A stretch of 64,000 nt of DNA from Selaginella moellendorffii (lineage: Eukaryota; Streptophyta; Lycopodiopsida; Selaginellales; Selaginellaceae), in NCBI RefSeq assembly GCF_000143415.4, contig NW_003314313.1, positions 895,430-959,429 on the forward strand. The letters are read 5' to 3'. The notes below the pieces were generated by a model. It ran no database searches. It was not told the DNA's origin and worked only from the letters and a program-made list of their open reading frames with translations. Made by a program: the position numbers and the translations under genes. Below, piece by piece: positions 42,333 through 54,948 of the stretch (position 1 is its first letter; each line of letters begins with the position of its first letter).

Positions 42333-42769
42333 AAGATGATCGAAGAGAGAGAGAGAGAGAGGCATTCTCTTTTGGTTTTAATCCTTTTTGCCATTGTTTT
42401 GTAACAAGGCAGGAGAATTGTCCTCCTGCGCAACCCGAAAGCAAAAAAAATAAAGCAAAACTTTTGCTCACCGATTTGAATGAGAATATTCTGATATATT
42501 CTGTATATGAGGTGGCAAATATATACATGTTTTGGTGTTGCGGTTGACGATTTTGCCCAAGGTGATGGAGCTCAAGGTGATGGTGGCGAAAGGGTGGAAA
42601 GAAAAATTGAATGGGAAGAGAGTATTCCCGTCACGAGAATACAGGAGTAAGTAGCTAGAGACGCACGACACTCTTGTGTATTGATAAGATTGTTTTCTTG
42701 CATTACACAGGGTAAACGTCCCCAGAAGTCTGGCCAGGCCTTGCGACTTACAGGCGCATAGACGAAACG

Positions 42770-43095
42770 CACAGGAAGGTGAACTATCGAACCAGCAACA
42801 CAGCCAACGAGAGATGGAAGCCTGAAGAGACGCAACTCTTCTACAAGGTGAGTTTTCTCTCTTATCAAGTTGTTTTTTTTTCTTGCCGGCTGTTGAGCAG
42901 TTTGGGACTGATTTTATCTCATCCAGCGACTGATACCCTGGCAAGTCAGAAGAACAAGTACAAACGAGAAGGACGGCATCCAACAAGAAAGAGGTGAATC
43001 TGTTTTAGCTCGTGCTGAGTTTTTCGTTTGCAGCTTTGAAGCAGCACCTTTTGGAAGATGTGCTGAAAGATATTGCAGAGTTTGCCTTTATGTGG
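42770..43095 (+). pseudogene. TFIIIB subunit Bdp1-like Myb/SANT relic
   Basis: An exon-like piece ends in ANERWKPEETQLFYK followed by a GT donor, as in the Bdp1 extended SANT domain (R-W-S-x-x-E-T-E-L-F-Y). The next piece after an AG acceptor starts FGTDF, and neighbouring frames carry LIQRLIPW and KNKYKREGRHPTRKR, the next helices of that domain (family: F-G-T-D-F-S-M-I-Q-x-L-F-P then K-x-K-x-E-x-R). They sit in three frames, so small indels have broken it. A further piece LKQHLLEDVLKDIAEFA may be the next exon. Bdp1 recruits RNA polymerase III. A dead fragment. Confidence 0.5.
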
Positions 43096-43361
43096 GATGT
43101 TAACAGTAACGAGGTGGGATAGCTTTGCACTCAAGTTTTTGGATCGAATCTATGTGTGTGATGTGTGCCAGGGAGAAGTGAGTGTTTGTGATCCAGCACC
43201 AAACTTGGAGAAGAGCATGAAGATCACGAAGAGCTCCAGGAATACAAACGCTAAGAACATAACTATTGTGCATCGGATGGCAACTGTAAGTAGATGGCTT
43301 TCTAGTTTTTTGAGCGGATACAGAAAGCTTAAAGGTTATAGTGGTGGAAGTGTAACTTTCC

Positions 43362-43603
43362 TGTACTCCGCCGCGACGAGATATGGTGTGGTAAAACAGC
43401 GAGCCAGAAGAGCAGTCCTCTGGGATCCAAAGACGGGGAAGGAATATCCGGCAAAATTGAAGCTTGCGGCAACTTTCTCTGTTGGAGACGAGGAAAGTTC
43501 TCAAGCGGCTTGAAGACATTCTCTTTTGGTTTCAATCCTTGTTTTGTAACAGGTTGTCCTCCTGCGCGACCCGAAAGAAAAAGAAAACAGCAAGCTTTTG
43601 CTT
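43362..43603 (+). pseudogene. Truncated duplicate of the FNR gene (exon 4 and 3' UTR)
   Basis: The stretch from 43362 follows FNR exon 4 (from about 41603): YSAATRYG, then RRAVLWDPKTGKEYPAK, with small deletions. It then passes directly into sequence like the FNR 3' UTR (CATTCTCTTTTGGTTT, TTTTGTAAC, GTCCTCCTGCG, GCTTTTGCT), with exon 5 missing. It ends right at the stop codon of the convergent DIM1 gene, so DIM1 may use part of it as 3' UTR. Confidence 0.85.
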
Positions 43604-43606
43604 CGC

Positions 43607-44835
<1,229 letters not shown>

Positions 44836-44990
44836 AGGCGGCTCCAAAGAGGAAGTTTTTGCAAAGGGATTACAAGAAAGGACCTTTCTTCCAGTCGGAA
44901 AATGAGCTGATTTACAAGACGGACTTTTCAGAGCCGACTGGTGAGGACAAGCCAGACAAGAGGTTGCCCAAGGAAGTTTGGTCTTTAAGA
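44836..44990 (+). pseudogene. MFAP1 C-terminal fragment, decayed copy
   Basis: Reads [19 protein letters not shown] then [18 protein letters not shown], nearly the same as the start of the intact small gene at 54,199, but with no ATG in front, a lost codon after PDKRLPK, and a stop soon after. It stands head to head with the intact DIM1 gene. Confidence 0.85.
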
Positions 44991-45700
44991 TTAGCTTTTT
45001 GATCAAAACCAAGAAGGTTGTTAGGTGAGTTTTCACAGAAAAGCTTAAATAGGACATTTTTCCTTACCTTTCTTTACAGAGCTTACTTGAAGCTGCAAAA
45101 AAGGAGTGTATCCAAGCATGAAATTAAAAAGAAACTTGTGTAGCATTTCATGTGATGGTCAGTAATGTACCATATAACCTGCCTGTACTAGAGGGCTTCA
45201 AAATTCAAAGTGCAGCTTAGAGAGCCAGAAATGCTGCCATACGGGATTGTCATTTTTGGATGAGGTATAAAAAAATTCTCTGTAAAAGAAATAGTTTTAC
45301 TTACAACTATACATGCAGCTAGAGGAGCTGTTTAGAGCAACAATACAAGTCACTAGACAATCTACTCACACAAGAGCCAAGATCCAGGAGGTATAGTTGA
45401 AGATTCTATTGTGGTTTTTATTTTCATTTGAACGTGTAGAACACAGCCTTGGCACAAAGTACCAATGGTGCTAAGCAAAGAGTAAAGAGAAAGGTTGCCA
45501 CTCAACATACCTGTCCCAAGGTATTACAATTAAAAGCAATTAAACTTACCTTTCTTATAGCATATATACATGGCTCTTAGCTAGATATTCCCAAAAATGA
45601 GGATTAATCTAAACATGAAGAACAAGAGCAGCCTGAAACTAAGAGTAGACCAACAGTCCTGAAGTAAAAGCAAGTGAAGTCTAGAAAGGTGACAAATGTA
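44991..45700. other. Spacer with no recognised gene
   Basis: AT-rich spacer after the MFAP1 relic. Short frames only. It may hold decayed MFAP1 introns and the flank of the transposase relic. Confidence 0.35.
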
Positions 45701-46740
45701 TGAACATGGACCAATGCACAACTTTGTGAAGCCATGGTGGTCAGCTATTAGAGAGGAAGGTTGGGATACCTCATTCCACACTAAATGCTTGGGTGGCTAA
45801 GAAGAGGAAGGATATGAGACATAGTCCATCTTTACATTTGAAAAAGAGATATTTATTGTTGTGTTGAAAGTTTCAGCAGAAGTTGGCTACCCTATGATGT
45901 AAAGTGAGCTCAAAGATGCAATTGCAAGCATTGTATCAGCAAGAGATATCACCTAGAATCCTGGTCATAAATGGTGTTTGACTGTTCATGAAGAGCATCC
46001 AAATATAAAACTCAAGACTACTCAGCCTTTGGAACTACAACAAGCTAAGAGTTTATGTCAACAGGTTGTTCAATGCTTCTATGATCAACTTGAAGCTACA
46101 TACCTTGTGAACAAATACAAAGCCAGCAACATTTGGAATGTCGACAAGATTGGTGTTTGTGCTAGTCAAAATAGATGTGCCAAAGTCCTAGCAACAAGTG
46201 GAATGCAGAGTTTGTTTCAAGCAACATTTCACATATCACTATTCTAATTGTTGTGAATATGGAGAGAGTATCATTATTTAGTTTCCATATCTTTCAAGAG
46301 GAGTGCCACATGCAAAATTAGATATCTAGCTGTGAACTTGGGAGTGATATTTGCAATAACTCCAAACGTCTGGATGCTAAATGAGTTGTGGTCTCAATGG
46401 CTTCACCACTTTGTAAAACACATGCAAGCTACTCAAGTGAAAACAAATATGCTCTTATCATTGACAATCACACCTTTTATTGCTCTTTACACCTCATAGC
46501 TAAAGATCTTATCCTCCTACTAGCACACTCATCATATAAGTTACAACCATTGGATGTGGGCTACTTTGGCCTATTCAAAATTTACTTTCAATAAGCTATT
46601 CACAAGTTCATGTATAGAACAGTGGGAGCACAAGCATCAAAAAAGGATCTCGCAATGCTGTCTAGCAAGGCAATGGTTTTAGCTCTATCACTTGAAAACA
46701 TCAAAGCCAGGTTTAGAGCAACAGGGAAATAGCCACTGAA
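45700..46740 (+). pseudogene. Pogo/Tigger-type DDE transposase relic
   Basis: Plus-strand fragments in order: TNAQLCEAMVVSY (N-terminal helix-turn-helix region, with stops), then VVQCFYDQLEA and SNIWNVDKIGVCAS, the first catalytic Asp region of DDE_1 transposases (family: N-x-D-E-T-G), then KYALIIDNHTFYCS, the second catalytic Asp (family: L-L-x-D-G-H-x-S-H), then ILLLAHSSYKLQPLDVGYFG, the highly typical 'LPPHTSHxLQPLDVxxFGPLK' motif. Stops and frame changes show it is dead. No terminal inverted repeats were found. Confidence 0.75.
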
Positions 46741-49700
46741 TAAGGAGGTAATGAACTCTCACTCTGGTCCAAGTATTCTACACTCAACAAACTTGGATGA
46801 CTTTGATGCTATAGATGCAATTCTACAATTACATTACAATGTTAGTAAAGAAGAAGAGACTAAAGAAATAGCAATAAAGGAAGTACCTACTATACAGGAT
46901 CAAGAGTTTGCATAAGAAACACTAGTGGTTCTAATTTCAACAATGCTAACACCATCAACTTCAACAAATAATGATCAACAAGAAAGTGTGTCGCAACCAT
47001 CAACTCTAGCAAATGGTGGTGAATAGGCAAGAGTGTCATGGTTAGCAACCTTCTTGTGCCACCATCATTAGTTCCACTTTCTAAACCAAATATTGTGTTA
47101 CAAGTATTAGTAAGATTCTAGCTTCCATTACCAACTCTCAAAGCACAACAATTTGTTGTTTAGTTTTCTTTTGTCTTTGTGGTGGATGAAGCTCATCTTG
47201 CATCTCATAGAGCATTCTTCAACTCTGCATTAATTCATCATGCTTTTGGAATTGGTGAAGTCTGTGATTACATTGAAGCACATAAAAACCTCAAGAACTG
47301 GCAGTATAGACTATCCACATCCTTATGTAGTTCATGCAACTTATCAACCTCATCCCTATTATGACACTAGAGCCTACAAACATATAAACCACTTGCCATA
47401 AGAAGGCAAAAAGGTAATGGCTTACCCTTAGTCATGAAACCATGTAGCAATCATCTCATAACTGGCTCTCATTCTTGCCAATATAGCATGGAATTAGTGT
47501 TGAGGACGCATCAGAGGAACTGCTTCTTATTAAGCTATTTGAACTCCTTATGGTCTCCTAGGATTTCTAAGCAGTCCTCATCTTCTTGTGTTAACAAACC
47601 ATAGTTTCCAAGAATTTTGTGCTTAAGCCAATGTACATGTGCCATGAGGTCAAGATCATTTGCTATTGCAAGCTGCATCTTCTATAAATCCTATTTCTTG
47701 GGAATTAATGATATTGTTAATAGCCTCAATTTGCATGACCAGCTCCAACTCATTGTTGTAAGCCATGGTAGCATCTATCCATGCACTTGCTTCAACTCAA
47801 AACCACATGAATCAACAATATTATACATTGAGCACATGTTCCACAACTAGACCACTTACACTAAAGTTGTTATTGAGTAAAACATTTTTGCTAGTGGGAG
47901 TGGTGTTTAGCAGTCCTTGTTGCCAAAAGGTGGTGGTCTCTTTGTAAGATCTTCTGACCCAAAACTGTCATCACTGGCCAAGACCACCATAGGCCATGTT
48001 GCAAGTGTAAAATGTGCCTTTAGTGAGGACTTGGGTGAGGAAAGAAAGAGAGACTTACTAACACTAACTTTTGGAAATGGGAATTTTTGAGATAAGGAAG
48101 TGTTGTGAATGTGATTGCAAGTATTGAAAGTTACCTATTGGTAGGTCCTTTTAGATATTCTTTCCTTACTACCATGATAGCAAGAGGTTAGTATTGCTAA
48201 ACCCTTTATTAATTTCCACTTAAGTTAGTTGAGAAACTGGTCTTTGCATATGCACTTGGTCAAATGAGCATAAGGACAGAATTCCTAAGTGCTATTAGTC
48301 AAGTATATTTGACCTAGTTAGAAAAACTCATTTATTCACTAGTGTTGGGTCCCTTAATATTTACTAGATGATAGTTTACCATATTCAATATCATGCCCCA
48401 TATATTTGTCCTGTTCAATTTCATTGGCTATTTATAGAAAGTGTCTAAATTTGCTAATTTGGCATATCAATGGAATGAGATTATCTTGAACATAATGGTG
48501 TTGGTTCCGTATCTAAATTCATAGTCTAGAGTCATTCTATATTTAGTAAATTTTCATAACTATCCTAGAGGCTAACTTCTAAGACTAAAACTGGGGTGAA
48601 AGCCCAAAGTGTGCATTCTTCAAGAGGAGGGGGGAAGGAGCTATAGAGGGTTCTAAATATATAGTAGGGATAGTGGTAGGTTGGGTATAATTCACCAACT
48701 GAAGGTATAATTTTAGCTCCCATTTGTGTGCCTATCTTTATTTTGCATTTGGCTTGGGTTAAAGCTTAAATTCCATACCATGTTAATTAGTAAAGTACTT
48801 ATATCCTACCTTATTGTACCAATGGTTCACTCAGCAAATTATGGGAAGAAGTTGAGTATGGAAACACAAATGGACAATGTAGGGGTGGGGTGGCTGGAAG
48901 TTCTTGCAAACCCAGACGCAATTAAGAACTAATCTAAAATATTTGGAAAACACTTATATTAGCAAGTCTCTTTGAGGAAGAACATGGTTTAAATCCTCTT
49001 TGGGATGCTATGGTTGATTGGAGAGTTGGTCTTCCTCTTGAGCCAGATTGGGAGAATGTAAATTAGGCATCTGGAATGTAAAGGGGATGTGGTGACTTTA
49101 GGCTCCCCTCAACATGGATTAGGTGGCAAACTTGGGCATCTAGACTGCATAGGAGCTATTGCTATCTAGTGCAGCTGATGGCCCCATGCCTCTAGGTAGT
49201 ATGTTGCCTGCTAGAGGTGGTGTTTGTTGCAACTGAAATAGTCATGTAGGGGTGTTATCAATACCTGCTAGTGGTGGTATTTGTCACATCTATAACAGTT
49301 GTGTTCGGGTGCTACTGTGCTACTACCAATAGATTGGGCTCTTTAGGCTGGTGAAGCATTGAAGCTTTTGAGCACATGTCCAAATCCTAATGGAGAGCTT
49401 TGTGAAGGGTTGTTAGCTACTTGAGCTGGTGCATTGACAAACTATGTTCTACATGCTCGTACACGGACAGGATCATTGGAATTGAGCCCATAGGTGTGGT
49501 TTGCAAATTGGAGGTGGAGGGAAGACTAAGAGGGTTGCTTGTATCACCTGGAGCATTTATGTTCCATGGTTGAACACCTCCACTATTATGTATTCTTGCT
49601 AGGTTCTTGCTTCTTGCCTATGGGAAATAAAAAAACAAAGAGGAGAAGCTTGCCATGGAGAAAAGAGGAAACAAGGAAAAGAGAAAGAGCAAAAGGCTTT

Positions 49701-51189
49701 GGTAAAACGTGAGAGATCAAAGCTCCACTTCCTCCATAAAAACAAAACAAACACATGATAGTTCAAACCCTAGAAAAACATGAAAGGAATAATAATTGCT
49801 GCAATAGATCACAATTTCAAGATGTATTAAATTGTTACTGGAATTTGATTGGTAAACCCAAGACAAAGACAAACACCCTAAAACAGGGCAAAAAAGCTTT
49901 TATTAATAAAAAGAATTAACCAACTGTTAGTCGACTTAAAACAACATTAGTTGCAATTTCTTGAGCACTCACCACTTGACTGGTGTTTCAGAAGGAAGAG
50001 CAGTGTCAATATAAACTAGAAGAGCCAACATTAGCTAGTGCACATTTTATAGACAAATCCAAGTGACGAAGATATTACTAATCAAGATTAAGGTTTTGCT
50101 GATACATTAGAAAAGACCAATTCCTCACAACAACAAGTTCCTAAAACATCAAGCATGCTTTGGTTGATAGAAAAAAGGGAATTAATACTTGAGGGAGCAT
50201 TGCACCTTCAACATTCATAAGCATTGAACTTAGCATGTCTTTTATATCCCTTGAAGATAGTGGCCAAGCAATTCTAGAAGTGGTGTGAACATTTATGCAT
50301 ATCATCTCCAAAAAGAAGGCTTACCCAAGCTTGTGCTCCAAGGGCTAGAACAAGTTTGTTAGTACGTGAGATAGCCTGAAGAACTTACCACACCGATATG
50401 AATGCACCTTGTGTAAATTCCATGTAGCAGCCTAGTGAGATATGTCTTTGGCAAGATACAGCACAAAAACACATCACAAAATCTACTTGTGCCATGTATT
50501 GGAAACACCAATATGCCAATATCCTCCATAGGTGTTTGTAGAACCACATCATGCACTTGTATAATTCATGCCACAAGTGTTCAATGCATTGCAAGGCAGT
50601 GATGAACATGTGCAAGAAAATATTAGAGGCAAGCCTGTTTCTTGTTGATGTCCCACTAATAAAACTCCTTTCCTAAGGACCCCAACAATGTTCCATATCA
50701 TCCTCTACCACATTATGTTCAGGAGCATTGCCACTCCTAATGCATGTAGGCCACCCAAATCTGTGTACAACCTATGCATATGTGTTGAAAATTGCATGTG
50801 TTTGTTTCATGGTTGACAGCTCACAAAGTGACTATATAATGAGTTGCCCCACATATTAAAGTGTGAACATAGAATCCATATGATACAATCTTGCAGTATT
50901 CTGCCACGGAGAATTGGCTAAAACTGACAGCCCAAAAAAGTGGATGGATAGATAGATAGAGTTTTGGCCAAAGATAATGGGGTGTTTTGATATAAAGAGC
51001 CTCAAAAATTTGAGCAAGATACATATTAACGTTTAATATTATGAAAATCTCTAGAAAGTCAATTTTCTAGAAGTTCTTTGCCTTGTATTCCATACTTTCA
51101 CATAAATGGATCCCATATGGATGTGGATATTCAAAATCTATATTAAGCACCATCTTAAACAATATTTTTTTCAAAATACCACAATGGAA
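46741..51189. other. Long AT-rich region, likely decayed repeats, no gene supported
   Basis: About 4.4 kb with only short frames on both strands (longest about 77 codons) and none with a recognisable domain. It is AT-rich with scattered simple motifs (GATAGATAGATAGA near 50946). It is probably old transposon-derived DNA continuing from the transposase relic. Confidence 0.45.
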
Positions 51190-51500
51190 TATTGCACTTT
51201 ATTGAGCAAGAATGGTTTTCCAGAAAATGTGACAAGCTGGAACTTGGTGGTCCAAGGATTTAGTCACAGAGGATTCCTTGAAGATGGGAAGAGATTGGAG
51301 CAAACATCCAGAACCAAATGCTGTGACGTGGTCGATGATGCTCGCGTCTTACATCCAGATCAGCCAGCTGAAAGAGGCAACGTCAATCTTCCACTAGATT
51401 CCTCACCGGAGCATTCTCAATGGTTCAAGCTTTGGAAGTGTTTGACAAGATGGCGAGATGTCATGGAACATCGTCATCTCAGCCGATGCCATATCTTTCG
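51190..51500 (+). pseudogene. PPR relic, plus strand
   Basis: The plus strand reads NVTSWNLVVQGFSHRGFLED in one frame, then NAVTWSMMLASYIQISQLKE and ATSIFH in another. Both are PPR helix pairs with the typical V-x-x-W-x-x-x-(I/L) pattern about one repeat (31-35 residues) apart. A frameshift separates them. Confidence 0.6.
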
Positions 51501-51830
51501 TGGTTGTTCTCTCTGCTTGCGGCCACGCATAGCGTGTTAACCTTCCAGGAGATCACGTCTTTGCAAGGCATCTTGTGGAACTCCACTTGACCAGCAAGAA
51601 AGTAAGCTTGGAGCATGGAGTTCCACGAGACTATGTTCTCCACAGGAACAGCGTAAAACATTCGTTTCGCGTCCTCCACGCAACTATTCTCCGCATAGGC
51701 CGTGAGCATGGTATTCTACAAGAGGTTCCACTGCGGCATCTTCCGAAACAGGGAGAGTTCTAGCTCGCCAATCTCGCCATAAGCCTGCATCATCCGCGAG
51801 TAGATCCGTTAAGAGTGGCGCATCCACGTA
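51480..51830 (-). pseudogene. PPR relic, minus strand
   Basis: The minus strand reads MMQAYGEIGELELSLFRKMP, a stop, NTMLTAYAENSCVEDAKRMF, ENIVSWNSMLQAYFLAGQ and FHKMPCKDVISW. These are two to three PLS repeats with one or more breaks. It faces the plus-strand PPR relic tail to tail. Confidence 0.7.
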
Positions 51831-51920
51831 GCAAACGAGCCCAAATCTTTTCCAATCCTGTCTGGGCTAATGGGCATGTAGATCTCTAGCACTCCATGCT
51901 AGAAACTGGATTTCACTGCT

Positions 51921-53521
51921 TTAGCTCAAAGCTTTGAGATCTTCCAAGAATGCTTGGAGGCCACGAAACGATTTCCCATGCTCTTTGTCCATAGCTTTTC
52001 TTGCAAGGATCTTCAAGTTCTCCACTCTCTCCTTCATCTCCTTCCCCTCGTCGCTATCCATCACCTTTTTTATGCCATCTTCGATCTCTTCTCGCCCGAT
52101 CAATCCCTGCACCACTGTCTTGGAGAATCTAACCCCGATCTTCCAGTCCTCCACGACGAACTTCGAGTTGGTGATTTGATCGCCCCCGTAAGGCCACCCC
52201 AGCATTGGAATGCCATTCGCTATGCTCTCCTGGACAGAATTCCATCCGCAGTGAGTGAGAAACGCTCCCATGGAGGGATGGGCGAGAACTCTCAGCTGTG
52301 GCGCCCAGGAAACGATGAATCCCTGGTTCTTGGTCCTCTCGTAAAATCCATTGTAAGATTCGGTGGAGAGTCCGCCGGCGACGAGCTCGGATCGAATCAC
52401 CCACAAGAATGGCTTCTTTGATGCCTCGAGAGCTCCCACGAGCTCCTCGAATTGCTCCATGCTCAGCACCGCGATGCTGCCAAACGAGATGTAGAGCACC
52501 GATCCATGCTCCTGCGCATCCATCCAGCGAAGGCAATCCTCATTCTCGGGGCGAAGCACCACATTCTTCCTGGAATCGTCGAGCAAGAACAGTGGCCCCG
52601 CGGGGATGAATCGAGGTCCCAGCTCACTGGTCATGAAATCGAAGGTGTGTGCCTCGAGGTCGTAGAAGGAATTGACGAGGACCCATCGCGCGCGCTTCAC
52701 GACTGGAGAGCGCTTGATGCAAATCTCCTTCCACACCTCCTGGCCCTCCGAGGCCAGCAGGTAACCAGGCAGATCGGCCAGGCGGAGAGGCTTGACTCCT
52801 CGGACATAATCGATGATCACGGAATTGGCCTCGTCCGCGGAAGCTCTCCCTGCATGCGAATTTCAGAAATTTGAACAGAGGAAAGGAAAGAACAGAGGAA
52901 TGTTAATTCCAAAGGAGGGGAAATTTGAAGGTCCAAGGGAAGAACAGGGTAAATCCGAGGGAATAATAGGGGAAACGTTCAATGCCAAGGGAAGAACAGG
53001 GAAGAACGGAGATTCGTACCTCTGCTAGATAAAATGTGATCTTTCTCCAGAAGCTCTGGAATGTGATACTCCAAGCTCGTCCATGCCGCGTTGCCCGACC
53101 AAAGAATGATCCTGGGGATTCCAAACACATCCGCCACATCCTGGGTCCAAACGCAACCGTAATCCGAGACGATACAGCTGACCGGATCGCCCTCCTCGCC
53201 GAGCTTGCGGATCAAATCCTCGAGGCCTCCGGGGAGCTCTCGCGCAGCTGCCGTGGCGTAGTCGGCATAATTTCCCATAGTATGGGCATCGGCTCCTTGG
53301 GGGAGCTTCCACGAGAATGGGATGGAATGGAGGCGCAGATCTTCCAGCCCCGCCGGCGCCACCCAGTGCTTGATGAATTCGTCGTGGAGGCTGTCGATAT
53401 TGACCAAGGAGATTGTGAAGCTTGGATCTTGAGCGATGAACTTGCAGAGATGGATCATTGGGGAGATATGGCCTTGCGCGGCCGCTGGAACCGCCAAGAC
53501 ATGGACCTTGCTGGAAGCCAT
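51921..53521 (-). CDS. Family 1 UDP-glycosyltransferase
   Basis: Two exons (53521-53020 and 52849-51921) with a 170-nt intron give 476 residues. The catalytic His18 sits in PAAAQGHISPM. The acceptor-side motif VWTQDVADVFGIPR and the strand LVNSFYDLEA are present. The PSPG sugar-donor box starts at about Trp349 (SWAPQLRVLAHPSMGAFLTH) and runs through HCGWNSVQESIANGIP to its end at GGDQ near 392. Plant UGTs transfer glucose or other sugars from UDP-sugars to hormones, phenolics or xenobiotics in the cytosol; the final Gln favours UDP-glucose, but the acceptor is unknown. The intron contains purine-rich direct repeats (GGGAAGAACAGG). Confidence 0.93.
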
Positions 53522-53770
53522 GGTTTTCTTGGCAGGGAGGGCACAAGAAGTTGTGGTCTGTATTCCACTTTGGTAAATGTAGTGTTTTGGTCAATTTGTG
53601 GAGATTAAGATCTGTGGTGGTTGTCCAAGGATGACTATCCCCTCGCTTGGGATCACAAAAGGAAGATTAGGAGCACAAGCATTGTGAGAGGCAACAATGC
53701 TCTTGCCCATTCTGCTCTAGAACGATTTTGTGCCGCAATGCTTGCTCGTCCAAGCTCAAATTCAGGGACT

Positions 53771-54070
53771 GTGAAGCTCGGTCTTTAGAACATCTCCTTG
53801 AATGATCTACAAGCATCGAAGAAAAATCAATCATAAAATCGATTTGACACACGATTTGCTTGGAAGTGCTTTGGACGCGCCTCTGCAGCACCTCTTGGCG
53901 ACCTCGAGCAGCTTGACGGTGAGATTTCCAGTTCCCGGCCCAATCTCCAGGACAATGCTGCACGATCGACTGGACAATGAGAGGATTCTTGAGGATGTGC
54001 TGGCCCCGCAACTTGTAGAACTGGATTCCGCCCTGGAACTGGAAGCGCTGCTTGCCGGACATTCTCCCTC
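53771..54070 (-). pseudogene. DIM1 5' part, damaged duplicate
   Basis: Copies the DIM1 region 44331-44750, including the start of exon 1 ([19 protein letters not shown] then ILKNPLIVQSIV), the intron and the first bases of exon 2. The SAM-binding loop is lost by deletions (about 20 codons missing between SIVQ and the next match) and the frame is broken. The rest of DIM1 is absent. Confidence 0.9.
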
Positions 54071-54198
54071 TTTTACGGCTCCGAATATTCCGCAAAAATT
54101 TGAATATATTATATTCTTCTATTTTTCTGCTGACGTGGCACTTCCAGGGAAAAGGGCATGGATCCTTAAATATCCCTATCAAGGATTAGGGTGCAACC
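54071..54198. promoter_or_regulatory. Divergent promoter, copy at the DIM1 relic/MFAP1 gene
   Basis: 128 nt between the relic's start and the ATG of the MFAP1-like gene, including AAGGATTAGGGTGCAACC just before the ATG. Unlike the other copy, it lacks the tandem CCCTAA elements but has an AT-rich central stretch (ATATATTATATTC). Confidence 0.4.
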
Positions 54199-54619
54199 AT
54201 GGCGAAGAGTGAGAGTAGCCCAGCTCCAAAGAGGAAGTTTTTGCAAAGGGACTACAAGAAGGGACCTTTCTTCCAGTCGGACAATGAGCCGATCTACAAG
54301 AGGGACTTTTCAGAGCCGACTGGTGAGGACAAGCTGGATAAGAAGTTATTGCCCAAGGTGATGCAAGTCAAGGGTTTTGGCCGGCGTGGCCGCGTCAAGT
54401 GGACGCATCTCGTCAACGAGGACACAAGCCGATGGGACGCACCGTAAGTTTTAGTTTTTCTCCTTTTCGTTTCTTTTGTTTTCTTACCATGCTTCTTTCA
54501 GGTGGAGCTCGAATAACGAGTTTCGTGCCCAGTATGACAAGAAGATGGACAAGCCGATCGAGAGGCCCCGGGGCAGCAAAAAGATGAAGACGAGCGTTCA
54601 AGACTTGTACGAAGTGTAA
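54199..54619 (+). CDS. MFAP1: Short MFAP1-like protein (C-terminal part only)
   Basis: Two exons (54199-54443 and 54502-54619) give 120 residues. The sequence corresponds to the C-terminal quarter of microfibrillar-associated protein 1, a spliceosomal B-complex protein of about 430 residues: [65 protein letters not shown]. The usual long N-terminal helical part is missing, yet the frame is intact, has a good ATG and a clean intron. It may be a real short protein or a truncated duplicate that is still open. The last 30 residues ([19 protein letters not shown]) keep the basic tail. Confidence 0.75.
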
Positions 54620-54948
54620 CAAGCAGTCGTCTCAAAGGGTAAAAACGCTTTCCCTGTATTTACATATCAGTTATTGAACTGAGAGAAATTCAAGACTCAC
54701 CTTGATTGAAAATGGGAACCAAAAAGGCAAGAAATTTAGAACATCGATTTTTTCTCAAGAGCTACCTGTTCCATCATAAAAACAAACCAATCCTGTTGCA
54801 TAAAGAAGGGAAAGAACACCACAAATTACCTTGCGACGCTCGGATGCCTTCACAAAAACAGGACGTATTTCTTCCTCGGTTTCTGCTTCACTCGAGCTTG
54901 GAGTAGGATCGCTAGGATGATTTTCAGCCCACGGTTTCTGCAGCACAT
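54620..54948. other. Convergent 3' region
   Basis: Between the MFAP1-like stop and the transporter stop. A minus-strand open stretch (about 54830-54952) reads KPWAENHPSDPTPSSSEAE and on, right after an AG (CTGCAG). It could be an extra 3' exon of the minus-strand gene or chance. Confidence 0.3.

Noticed and set aside
41859-42365. 168-codon minus-strand frame over FNR exon 5
   Set aside because: Antisense of a highly conserved FNR exon; Leu/Val-rich shadow.
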